Part shown: piece by piece, positions 1-10,050 of the stretch
Numbering within the stretch: position 1 is the first letter of the stretch
Layout: each line of letters opens with the position of its first letter
From: Diphasiastrum complanatum
Taxonomy: Eukaryota > Streptophyta > Lycopodiopsida > Lycopodiales > Lycopodiaceae
NCBI GenBank assembly: GCA_029204225.1
Contig: CM055111.1
Location: forward strand, 8,039,099 to 8,103,098
DNA length: 64,000 bases
Reading direction: 5' to 3'
Made by a program: the position numbers and the translations under genes
Notes under the pieces: generated by a model
What the model was told of the DNA's origin: nothing
The model's database searches: none
What the model saw: the letters and a program-made list of their open reading frames with translations, nothing else

Positions 1-1058
1 AAATGAGAGAACCAATATTTACATAATTGTAAGTATGGTATGGTTATTGGAAGTATTTTTTTTTAACTTCCTCCAAATAATGAGAATAGTTAGCTTCCCA
101 ATCTGTGTAAATTTCTCACAAATTAGGGAATAACATTCGACGGGAGAATCTAGAAAGGATTGGATTAGAGCTAGGAACAATTTCTTTAACATCAAAAATG
201 TTAATGAGTCTAAATTGCATGTTCTCCTTAATAGCCTTGGTTAAGAGTACTATGACAATGGAGAATTAAGCTTGAGGCTAGTTCGTGTGCATGCGAGGGA
301 TGTATAGGAGTCCATGCATTTTTTTTGTTTTGCATCTGTATTAACTAGTGGTGGTTATACACAACATATAAAGCCTGGCAATGCTATGTGGGCAATGCCG
401 AGGAGCAAGCTCCTAACAAGTCACTATGCAATGGTTGGGATTTCAGCATGTGCCTTCCTGGTCATAGTCAACAACTCTACCCATACACTGTGCTGACAAG
501 AGAACTCCATGCACTTTCAAGCTTAGGTCTTTGCTCTATATTGCCATTTAAACTTGATAATAATTTAAATATTGTGCATCATGATGCTAGTGCAATTAGT
601 AAACCTTTGCAAAGAAGAAAAAGGTACCAGTAATAAATTATCAAATGATAAGGTGGTGTTTACAACTCCAATAAGTACTAATTGCATTTCATTTTAGTAC
701 TTCCATAGTCTCTTGTATCTTATTTGTCCTAATTTTTTATGCTTCAAAGTTTTGAACCTTTCTAGGCACATTCTTTGATCACATATATTGGACTAAGATG
801 ATATTACCATATCTTGTTGGCCCACATTGTAAATGAACCTAGAAAATATTATGATTACTTCTACTTGCTTCGAAACATTTCATTGATGAGCTTATATCTT
901 GGTTTTCATCTCAATGACAATCCATGTATCTTGTTATTTGGTATGGATAAGTTCTATGCATATGCTTAGGTAAGGTTTTGGATAATATGTACTAGCATTG
1001 GCTCTAGGAAAAGGGCCCACTTGAGTGGTTATTTTGATGACATTTTTTTGCTTCCTTT

Positions 1059-2407
1059 GTGGCCCTAATGCATTCTAAAATGGCCGAAAGTGCTCTGAAA
1101 TGGCCGCAAACGAACCTAATGCGGTCCATTGCGATCTCAAATGGCCACAAGTGTCTGATTGATCTTCAAGAGATCTTGATCAATGAAGAAGATAGGCTTC
1201 AAGCAAGAGGTGGATCTTTGTCAACATCTCAAGTTGGAGAGGAGGCTATGTTCATCAAGGTCAAAAGCAAAAGCAAGTGGTCTAAAGGGCAAGATCAAGG
1301 GGAGCCTTCTTCAAATGGAAAAAAGAAAGATAAATCAAAGCTCAAGTGCTTCTATTGTGGCACCAAAGGACACTTTGCAAGTGAGTGCAACAAGAAGAAG
1401 AGAGATCAAGGAGACAAGCAAGGTAATCTTACTCTTGATGAGGATGGTTTGGATATCCAAGATGCAAATGATGATGCTTTTGTGATGTCTAAATGTATGC
1501 TTGCTAATGATGGAGATCTAAATGTATGTCTAAATGTATGCTTGCTAATGATGGAGATCTAAATGTATGTCTAAATGTATGCTTGCTAACGATGGAAATT
1601 GATAGTAGAGCAATTTCACACATGACTTTTCACAAAGAGTATTTCACTTCTTTGTTGGCATATGGAGATGACAAGAGGGTGATCTACACGGCCAATGATG
1701 GTAAGTGTGCAATCAAAGGCATTGGCACAAATCCTATTTCTCTTTCTACAAATAGGAACGTTCATTTGGAGGATGTTTTGTTTATTCCATCTATTACCAA
1801 GAATTTACTTAGTGTGAGTCAATTGTAAAAGGTAGGGAAAGTTGTTCAAACTAGAAGCTTGTGTTATTGCTGACCAAGTTGGATGTGTTGCAAGAGAGCA
1901 AATACCTATTCAAGAGGTTTGGCATAAAAGGATGTGACACCTCAACTTCAAGTCATTGGAGATAATGGCTAAAAAAAGGTTCTGATAGGCCTTCCAAGTT
2001 TCTTAAGTGGCATCAATCATGTTTGTGAGTCTTGTACTTTGTCTAAGTCACATAAACTACCTTATACTAGATCTACAAAGCCTTTTCAAGTTGTACATTC
2101 GGATATTCATGAAATCACTACAATTAGCAATAGTGGAGCTAAGATGTATGTAACTTTCATTGATAATTTTAGTAGATTTTTTTGGATCTATCTACTAAAG
2201 AGCAAAGATGAAATGTATGATGTCTTTGTTAAGTTCAAGAATGCAAGGGAGAACCAATTTTGCACAAGGATCAAGTGCTTAAGGAGTGACAATGGTGGAG
2301 AGTACATATCTACCAAGTTCCAGGCTTTTTGTGATGAGCATGGGATTAAGAGTGAGTATACAACCCCACAACAAAATGGAGTGGCTGAGAGGAAGAATAG
2401 GACTTTA
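1059..2407 (+). pseudogene. Ty1/Copia gag-protease-integrase remnant (copy 1)
   Basis: A broken retrotransposon polyprotein. The gag part has a CX2CX4HX4C zinc knuckle (CFYCGTKGHFASEC, around 1351-1392). The protease/pre-integrase region reads DSRAISHMT where Copia proteases have a DSGAS-type site, so the active-site residue is altered. A pre-integrase zinc motif follows with frame breaks (about 1915-2040). The integrase core at 2039-2407 keeps the three acidic positions (SDIHE, LRSDNGGEY, VAERKN). A 41-bp tandem insertion near 1500-1580 shifts the frame; copy 2 lacks it. The coding sequence stops right after the third catalytic residue, where an LTR begins. Reverse transcriptase and RNase H are absent. 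Confidence 0.9.
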
Positions 2408-2597
2408 TGTGAAGGTGCCCTGACAGATATAGTACTTTATTATTTGATTCATGTTTGATCAAGTTCTATTAGAGCTTGCATCTCATTTTGTGTGTAGATG
2501 CTGATTTTTTTACATTGGTGACATTGGTAGAGTATCTTCTTTTGTAACCCAAGATGTTTTTGTGAATTGGATCATCAATGATTTGAACTCCTCCACA
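2408..2597 (+). mobile_element. Short Copia-type LTR interrupting the integrase (copy 1)
   Basis: The segment begins TGTGAAGG, ends CTCCACA and is followed without a gap by a tRNA-Met-type primer site. Its start coincides with the point where the integrase reading frame is lost. This fits an LTR of about 190 bp from a second element inserted into the first. The right edge is set by the primer site. The left edge is inferred from the TGTG...CACA ends and the loss of coding. No matching second LTR was found in the window. Confidence 0.6.
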
Positions 2598-2609
2598 TGG
2601 TATCAGAAC
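2598..2609 (+). other. Retrotransposon primer binding site (initiator tRNA-Met type, one mismatch)
   Basis: TGGTATCAGAAC differs by one base from TGGTATCAGAGC, the primer site complementary to the 3' end of plant initiator tRNA-Met. The duplicate at 39352-39363 has the exact TGGTATCAGAGC. Confidence 0.8.
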
Positions 2610-3355
2610 TTGTGTTTCAGATTATGAAAGTGAAAATCATATCTATCAATGATTTGGTGAAAATATCAAGGCTAGAGCATGCTAGAGAGGATTCTACATC
2701 AAAATCGAGTTCTTTTGCTTTTGTAGATTGGAACTTTGGTAGATCAAAACCCTATATAGGTCTATAAACTTGATCAATTTTGATTTTTGATTTCACATAT
2801 TGGATCTGGCCGATTTTTGGATCATTGGATCAGCCTAAGTGGTGGCTAATAGATTGCATATCAAATTTTTAGCATTTGCATGTAGATTTGGAATAGTCAA
2901 TTTTTTGTGATTTTGTCAAAACCCTAATTTTGATTGGATCTCTAGATAGTGAGGTTGCTGGACTTCATTTGAGTGTGTTTCAATCTTATAAAGTGGCAAA
3001 AGTCATTAGATTGAGGATAGATCATCTACAATTGAGGAATCTCATTTGCTTACTTTGTTGGAAAGAAAATGATCTCATAAGATGCTGTGATTATCGTAGA
3101 TTGATATAGTACTTTTGCTTCCAAAAACACATTGGAAGCTTCTACAAGTGGGCGATGTCTCAAGAGCAATCGTTGTTGGCTGACTGTGACGAATCCCCAA
3201 GATACTCGATCAAAGCTAACCAAGAGCACCTCTCACCTTAGACCAAGGAGGTCTCTGAGAACATGAGACAAACATAGATTGAGAGCCGAGAAGTACTAGT
3301 TAAGAATGTCAAGCAAGAACTATGTAAGCCTCATGGTGAATCTTGAAAGATGGAA

Positions 3356-3873
3356 TGACCATGTAGGAGCTAGTATTTCTAGACTAATGTAATAAATGCA
3401 AGTAGACCTCTTTTAAAGAAAGTAGAGTGAGCCACCTTTTGTTGGTGACCTCTAGTGGAGAGCATTATTCCACTTGTAGTTTGTAAAATGTGGAAATGCC
3501 ACTAGGATGCCACCTAATGAGCTCTCTTGTTTATTTAAGAGACTCACCCTTTGTAGAAGGGAGCTTTTTGTGTAATGCATCTACTCCATGTCCAAATGAT
3601 AAGAGCCTCCACGAGTTTGATGTATCCTTTGAGCTCCTTGATCATGATTGTTTTCTTGAGTGATTCTCTTATGATCATGACCTTCCATCCCTTGTGTGTG
3701 GTTGCGGATTTAGTGGTGGATTAGTTTAATTTCTTGTTTGTGAAATTAGAGTGGATTAGATTTCTTTCTTTCTTGTGGATTAATATAGGAATCAGCATTC
3801 AGGTAAACTAAATAGGTTGGGTTTGTGGTGTAAATCTTGCATATCCTCTTACAATCTAGTTCTTGATGTTCTT
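3356..3873 (+). repeat. 5' LTR of the LARD-like element
   Basis: Left member of the LTR pair with 7290-7793. It contains a TATA-like TTTATTTAAGAG at about 3531. The same LTR is present in the segmental duplicate at about 40109-40626. Confidence 0.75.
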
Positions 3874-4028
3874 GGGCTGTCCAAGAATCAAGAAATGAGT
3901 GTTTCTTGATCCTTGGACTGTCAAAATGCTATCTAGTTTAGTTAGTTTCTTGTTTTTGGAATGTATGATAGCTTAGTTTTAGTTGTTAGGATCCGTTCAA
4001 TTCATTTGCAGCATTAAAGTAGGATTTC

Positions 4029-5130
4029 ATGGCATTTCAACCACTTTACACGCTGATTTCTTGGTTGAATGGTCTCTTGATAGTAGTTCATGATAGTCGT
4101 GCGCAGTTCTTCACTTGCATCAAACAGATCCATTTCTTCATATTGGAGTTTTGTCAAATCTCAACCGACGGGTTTTGTCAAATCCCAATCGACGGGTTAT
4201 GTCAGATCTCAACCGATGGATTTTTATCAGATCTCAGCCGACGCGAGTCTCTCAAGTCTCGACCGACGCATCTCCATCAAATTTCGACCGACGCTTCTCA
4301 TTCAAAATCCAACGAACAGACACGTCCCATCGCGCCCGAACCCACCCGACGGCGTCCATAAATGCCATCACCTCGATGTCATTCACACCTCAGCGAAGTG
4401 CAAATTTTGGAGCTCTCTGGCAACGATCTACTGGCGATTTCCTTGCTCTCCTACACGGTCCTGGCGCTCTCTCGTTTTGTGCATCAGTCATCGCTTCCAC
4501 ACCATCTCCACCCACTATCAGCCATCCTCGTGTGTTTCCCATTGAGAGCATAATCACAAACCGTCTCCAAACCTAATATCGCCAGTGAAAAACAAAACAT
4601 TTGAAACATTTTGCATGTTGAGGAGTAGTGTCACGCAAGCATTCAACACGCTTTTGTTACACTATTGACTATCACATTATAATCATAAACACTTTTCTTT
4701 CATCATCTCCATACATCCGACCTCACCGAAAGTTATTTTCCTTACATCTCCCAATATCTTCACTCCTTCCACTCTTCACAAACATATACCGACATCTTCT
4801 TTTTCTGAACTTCTACCTTCCATCATTCCTATCCCACCTTATTTTGTTTCCACCCTTTTAGTTCACACCATACTTTGTTTGCCACACATTTTCCACCCTT
4901 CTATTGACAACACCTCCACTTTCACACACCTTCCTTCCCAACCTCAGTTTTTCACAGTCCATTCCTTTCGCACCATAACTCCCTTCACCCAGATTTTCCA
5001 TTACATCTCAGCCGACGCCCTCCGCTCACATCGCAGCCAACGCCCTCCGCTCACATCTCAACCGACACCCGTTATCCTGTCTGAAATCTCAACCAACACC
5101 TTTTCTCCAGAACCTTGTTTCCTAGTTTTT
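4029..5130 (+). other. Internal leader of the LARD-like element, no convincing gene
   Basis: This stretch has several overlapping open frames in all three plus frames, rich in Ser, Pro, Thr and His, arising from pyrimidine-rich simple sequence. Short repeated units such as AAATCTCAACCGACG (4155-4260) and ATCTCAGCCGACGC (5005-5075) recur. I see no protein domain and treat it as non-coding leader. Confidence 0.5.
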
Positions 5131-5135
5131 TAATC

Positions 5136-6014
5136 ATGTCTATCAACCCTACCTCCAGTTTTGATGACCCTGATGCAAATAAGCTCAACATCCAATTGTC
5201 CAAATTGGATATTACTGAAATAGAACACTGGTACCAACAGATAACATCCTTCTTTAAAGCTATTGAGTTCCAGATGTCGGTCCTGACAGGGTATCAAAGC
5301 CCGTACCTCGTGCATATGATATATGCCAATTACAATGCTACAGCAAGGTCGTGCCAACTAATAGTTCCTCCTGTGAGGAACTATGTTTATAACATATCAT
5401 TTGCACCGACCGACTTGCAACCATTTGGGTTCCCACGAGGACCGAATGCTGTCACCAAGACACTTCAAAAAATCGAACAGACAACATATTTTAAGTTCAT
5501 TGATCCCATCGTGGACAAGTGGAAGAACAAGGACGGGTACAGAGTCGAAGCAATCAATGATCCACAACTACAAGCAGCATGTGCGTAGTTGGCAAAGTGC
5601 ACACAACGACCAAGAACCAAGTTGCAGAGGGTACCAATGTCCCTGTTTCACATGATGGCAGATTCACAACTGCATGCCCAAAACCTCTATGATTGGGCAT
5701 AGTTTGTTTTGAATTGCCTTCATGAGTGCATTAAGAACAAGCAACCGATAATAGTACTCGGATATCTCTTGAGAGATATCACCCTCCACCAAGTCCAAAA
5801 CGGGCCAAAACTTCAACAGCACCTACAACTTGCGGACAAGGCATGGGACATTCCCATTGAGTCAAAAAAGTCCAAGCGTGCACGATCAAGAGCTACTTCA
5901 CCATTGGGATCCCAGCCTAAACGAGTAAACACCAGTATTCTCCCTCTGGTACAAAAGCAAAGAAGCCCACAACCGAATCCACAAGCAACCATAACCCGAA
6001 GCTCAAGAGGCTGA
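5136..6014 (+). pseudogene. Unrecognised ORF carried inside the LARD-like element
   Basis: One frame runs from the ATG at 5136 (MSINPTSSFDDPDANK) to the stop at 6012-6014, broken only by two in-frame TAG codons (about 5586 and 5698). Read through, it would give roughly 290 residues. There is a central hydrophobic/aromatic region (HMIYANYNATARSC, DWAxFVLNCLHECIKNK) and a basic C-terminus with a nuclear-signal-like SKKSKRARSRA. The second copy, starting at 41889, has a different in-frame TAA near 42007 (TTTAAA to TTTTAA). I do not recognise the family; it is not reverse transcriptase, integrase or a standard CCHC gag. It could be a captured host gene or a divergent gag. Confidence 0.45.
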
Positions 6015-6122
6015 TACCTCCAAGGCCCAGTTGCCAGACACAAGGCAACAAAGGATGCAAAAAAAGCTTCAAGCTAGGAGCACATCTCCAGCGGGATCAG
6101 TCTCAGATGTTTCTCACTTCAG

Positions 6123-6758
6123 ATGATGGAAGCACATCCATGGCCTCACAACAACACTCGTCACCCTCACATGTCATCGACGGGGGTGATGGAGCAACTA
6201 CTTCTACACCAGCCCCTGACACGACAGTATCTCAAGTCACCGATCAGCCAGACAAAGTCACCACCCACCCACATTGATTACCACGCCAACGCCACCAACA
6301 TCACCACTAGCACAAGTTTTTTTTTGGGGGGGAAAGGAGTGGGGATATTGGAGTTGGTGAACTGGCCAATCATTCTGGGAGTTTCAGAGAGAACCTCCCC
6401 GAATGATCTGAGGCTGCAGTTACTCGACTTCAAGCACAAGTACAAAACAAGTGCCAATCTTTGTGTGCAAGAAAGTGCCAAATATTGCATATCTATGGCC
6501 TTTCTGATGCAGCAAGATTGTTTCTGGGATCGAGGCTTAGATCCCATCAAGATCAACTCGAATGTAGCCCTCCAGTCGGAAGAAGACCATGAGATGATGG
6601 CCAGGCTATACTATAGAGCGGCCTTCATGTCGTCACGCTATGTGACCATGGTGGAAGACTGGCAGGAAATGGGCTTTGTTGAAACGATAAGAGAATGCCC
6701 AAGGCCTCTCAACTTCGGAAGTAAGCTCTGCTTCCAAGTGTTTGAAGCCCTAGGGTGA
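6123..6758 (+). CDS. Hypothetical 211-aa ORF inside the LARD-like element
   Basis: An open frame downstream of the preceding broken ORF and upstream of the 3' LTR. The first third is low-complexity (Pro, Thr, His) and a T8G8 homopolymer near 6318-6335 may hide a frameshift. From about 6340 on it is well mixed in composition (SPNDLRLQLLDFKHKYKT, DHEMMARLYYRAAFMSSRYV) and predicted mostly helical. No known domain was recognised. The duplicated block stops before this ORF, so there is only one copy here. Confidence 0.35.
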   Translation: MMEAHPWPHNNTRHPHMSSTGVMEQLLLHQPLTRQYLKSPISQTKSPPTHIDYHANATNITTSTSFFLGGKGVGILELVNWPIILGVSERTSPNDLRLQLLDFKHKYKTSANLCVQESAKYCISMAFLMQQDCFWDRGLDPIKINSNVALQSEEDHEMMARLYYRAAFMSSRYVTMVEDWQEMGFVETIRECPRPLNFGSKLCFQVFEALG

Positions 6759-7289
6759 AAGATGAGCGAGAGAAAGCAAATGGCACGACGACGAGGTGAG
6801 CAGGACTCACAAGAAGTTCTCAAGAGGGCTGGAATGTAGCGGCCAATTGAGAGGCTTCCAATTTTGAAGAATAAGTTTTGCGGATAATAAGCACCTGGTT
6901 TTACGGAAGCGAACGAAGATCCACGCTTTTTCAAGTGCCAAGCGGAAAGACATCATCGGTGTTGCAGTGGGTCCTGCAACAAATTAGAGGAGGATTCATA
7001 ACTCCAATTCAACTCAAAGTAGGAGGAGAGTCCATGGATCTATATATATGTGATGTACTCTCATTGAGAAAATGATGATTTTTGTGTGTAATGCAAATTT
7101 GGAGACTAAGCTCTTTGTGCCCTCTCTCTCTACTCGAGTTTGTACTTTCATATTCTCTCTCTAGTTGAGTTGAGGCATTTATTGTACTTAGTTTCATGTT
7201 TTGTTGATAGATCTTGCTTGTAACACAATAATATTTCTTGTATGATCAGCTTTCCTATTGTCAATCAATGGTGTATCCCAAAGAAGGAA

Positions 7290-7793
7290 TGACCATGTAG
7301 GAGCTAGTAATATTTTCTAGGCATTGTAAATAAATGTAGACCCCCCTTAAATTAGTTAGAGTGAGCCACCTTTTGATGGTGATCTTTAGTGGAAGGGCAA
7401 AATCCACATGTAATTTCTAATTTGGTGGAATTGCCACTTGGGCTCCACATGGGCAGCCTTCTTGCTTATTTAAGGGCCCCCCTCTCTTGTGAGGGAGCTT
7501 TGAATGTATTATCAAGTTCTCTTGAGTAAATAAAGAAGATCATCCACGAGTTCTTGATAATTGCTAAGCTCCTTGTTCATGGCAATGTTCTTGAGTGAAG
7601 TTTCTATGAGCATGCTTTGATTCCCTTGTATTGTGGATTAACTAGGTTCTTGTTTTCTTTCTTGCTTAGTTGTGGATTAGAATTCATGTCTTGGTGTAAA
7701 ATAAGGTAGGAATCAGCATGCAAGTAAACTAAATAGGCTGGTTTGTGGTGTAGATCTTGCATACTTTCTTACATTCCAGTTCTTGATTGTTCT
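7290..7793 (+). repeat. 3' LTR of the LARD-like element
   Basis: Right member of the LTR pair with 3356-3873, preceded by the purine run AAAGAAGGA and containing TTATTTAAGGGC at about 7467. It is absent from the second segmental copy, whose homology ends at 42791. Confidence 0.75.
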
Positions 7794-8097
7794 CCATTAA
7801 CCCTAAGCATTAACACTACACAATTAACACTACATCCATTAACTCTACGATCTACTAACACTACCTCAGTGAAGGAAAAACTTTTTTTTTTTTTCTCTCT
7901 CTTCTCTCTCACAAAAAGTATAATAAACATAAATTCCAACAACTAGCAAATCCAACAATTGATAAATGCAAAAAAAGCATGAGAGATGGAGGAGGAAAGA
8001 AGAAGAGCAAGGACATTTCCTATCCATTCCATAAGAGGCTCTACCGCTTGTATTGAAATGAAGAGAGAACAGGAGGAGCAACTCGAGTTTGCCCCTA

Positions 8098-8189
8098 TTT
8101 ATAGTGGAGAGGAGGGCCTTGGCCTCAAAATCCGATTGGCTCATTTATAGTGGAGAGGAGGGCCTTGGCCTCAAAATCCGATTGGCTCA
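8098..8189. repeat. 46-bp tandem duplication
   Basis: The unit beginning TTTATAGTGGAGAGGAGGG and ending GATTGGCTCA occurs twice in direct succession, identical in both copies. The TTTATAG start and the composition recall a retrotransposon LTR leader, but no partner LTR was found. Confidence 0.9.
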
Positions 8190-8199
8190 TTTCTACCTC

Positions 8200-10050
8200 C
8201 CTAACTATTCAAACTTAAAAAGAGTGGAAACTCATTCAATAATTGGAGGGAACCAATTTGAATTTGAATTTGAACCAATTTTGGTGGGAGTATCAACCGT
8301 ATTCACTAACTTGACATTTAGGCCTGCGACATTAAAAGTCCCGCAAAAAGGCCTAAAGTCTTTTATTGACTTTCTAATTATCAAATAACTATGTGATCAT
8401 CGAGTTAGACTTACACATGCAGAGTGCCAAATCTCTCTCACTTAATAGCTAGAGTTAGGGTTGCCTTGGGATCCGCAAACCCTCCAACATAATCGTTTGC
8501 ATTGCTAGTTTTAGGAGCACACACATATCAAGTTCTTTATCATTGTCAAAAGACAATCATATTGGGTGCTAAATACGGATGGTTCTGCGTAGAGACAACA
8601 TCATTCATCATCAATAGCATCATATATTTTTAATTTTCAGAACAATAGACAAAAAAAGATGGTCCATTGCATTTCAAATGGCGACCATCAGCGATATTCT
8701 AAAAAATAGCGGACAAGAGAGATAGTCCATCGCACTTCAAATGGCAGCCATTTATCACATTTGAGCTTAAGGAAGTAGAATATTCAAATTGAATGATTCA
8801 GACAAATGCACAATGAAACGATACAATAGTAGGACTGAAAATTTGCACTCTGATTAATATCAAATAGTGAGTACAATGCTTGAAGTGATAACTTCAGCTT
8901 ACAGTTGTTGAGAGTGATAACAGAAACTCGAATAATCAGAAGAAGTTTTCTGATGAAGATTCTAGGATTGATATCCTACAAAATATCTACAACTACCTTT
9001 TGTTGCAGTTATGACAACCGCCTCATCATAGTTATTGCAGGTACAAAGTGGGCGGGGGGACTGTCAACACGAAGTCGTTGGGTCGGATTTTAGACCGATA
9101 GTATCAAAATTTACAAGTATCAAAAAATGTACAATGACTCAAAAAATACTGACTTGAAAAATATAGAATCTTTTGAGTCGATCCAGTATCGAATGATTCT
9201 AGAGAGAATTTTTCGATCCTCTGCTCAAAATTTTGTGCCTTCTATTTCTGGTTTTTCAGGATGCTCATTCTTGAATGGATTTGAGGCTGATCGTTGACAT
9301 CCAACAGTTATATGAATTTATCGTTTTGATTTTCATCAAAACAATACAACTTGACACTACTCGTTATCATTAGTTTTGCTCACAATTTTGAGAATATAAA
9401 TTTTAAAGCACACCGATGAATGTTAATATGAAGCTAATTGCATATGTGAATCTGAAAAAGTGGTGCTTAATTGTACAAGTAGTTGCTGGGTATTTTGATT
9501 TACTTGACACACACATGACCTAATATTGTTTATTCTGTTGGTGTTCTCTTTCAGTTTATGCAAGATCCTAGACAAGCACACTAGAAGTCTACCAAACATA
9601 TTCTCAAGTACATCTGTGCAACTTACAATAGTAGAGCTTGGATTCATATATGAGCAAGTTATGAATATCTTTTGATTATATTTGCTTTTGGTAAGTGATT
9701 TTGATCAAAATAGCAACCTAGTGAGTGAATTGTCCCACAGAAGGATTTTGTCATTAGTGCAATCATTCTTGGGCTAGATCTAACATTTTGGATAATCTTT
9801 GGATCTGAAATTCTCACAATTGACATGCCATTACAATTCAATGCTTAATGACATGGGAATCCATAGTTGAATCTTGCGAAAAAAAAAATGAAATTATGTT
9901 CTCAATACTTAATTAGGCTATTTAGCTTGCTTAGTCTAGGTACTAGTACATTTAAGTTCCACAACTTTTTTATTCTCCTCCTGTAGCTGTGTCAACCTCC
10001 TTCACATAAATGACATCATTTATTTGTTGTTTTAAATCATCAATTTTCGT
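8200..10050. other. Intergenic / decayed repeat sequence, no gene seen
   Basis: Only short open frames with no recognisable domain. Near 8650-8755 a short motif around GGTCCATTGCATTTCAAATGGC is imperfectly repeated (compare AGTCCATCGCACTTCAAATGGC), suggesting decayed repeat DNA. The left terminus of the CACTA element should lie at the right edge of this interval or inside it, but no clear CACTA-type end was found. Confidence 0.5.

Larger units (their letters stand above)
1..6037. repeat. Segmental duplication, copy 1 (direct repeat of 36790-42791)
   Basis: This block reappears in the same orientation at 36790-42791, with nearly every line matching apart from scattered substitutions and a few small indels (a 5-bp gap near 45, a 41-bp tandem insertion near 1500-1580, a few bases near 5570). 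The shared segment holds parts of three different retroelements in the same nested order, so it was copied as a unit. Homology stops sharply at 6037/42791. The left edge coincides with the window edge, so the true repeat may be longer. Confidence 0.93.
3356..7793 (+). mobile_element. Non-autonomous LTR retrotransposon (LARD-like), complete copy
   Basis: Two related stretches flank about 3.4 kb of internal sequence: 3356-3873 and 7290-7793, both starting TGACCATGTAGGAGCTAG and sharing long blocks such as GTGAGCCACCTTTTG and AGGAATCAGCAT. The purine run AAAGAAGGA just before the second copy looks like a polypurine tract. The LTRs carry TATTTAAG boxes and have clearly diverged, so the insertion is old. 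No reverse transcriptase or integrase is visible inside. I could not identify a convincing primer site or a target-site duplication, and the right LTR edge is uncertain by some bases. Confidence 0.75.

Noticed and set aside
4029-4576. Overlapping 110-153-codon frames
   Set aside because: Three overlapping frames in simple pyrimidine-rich leader sequence, without domains; they are reproduced in the duplicate only because the DNA is duplicated.
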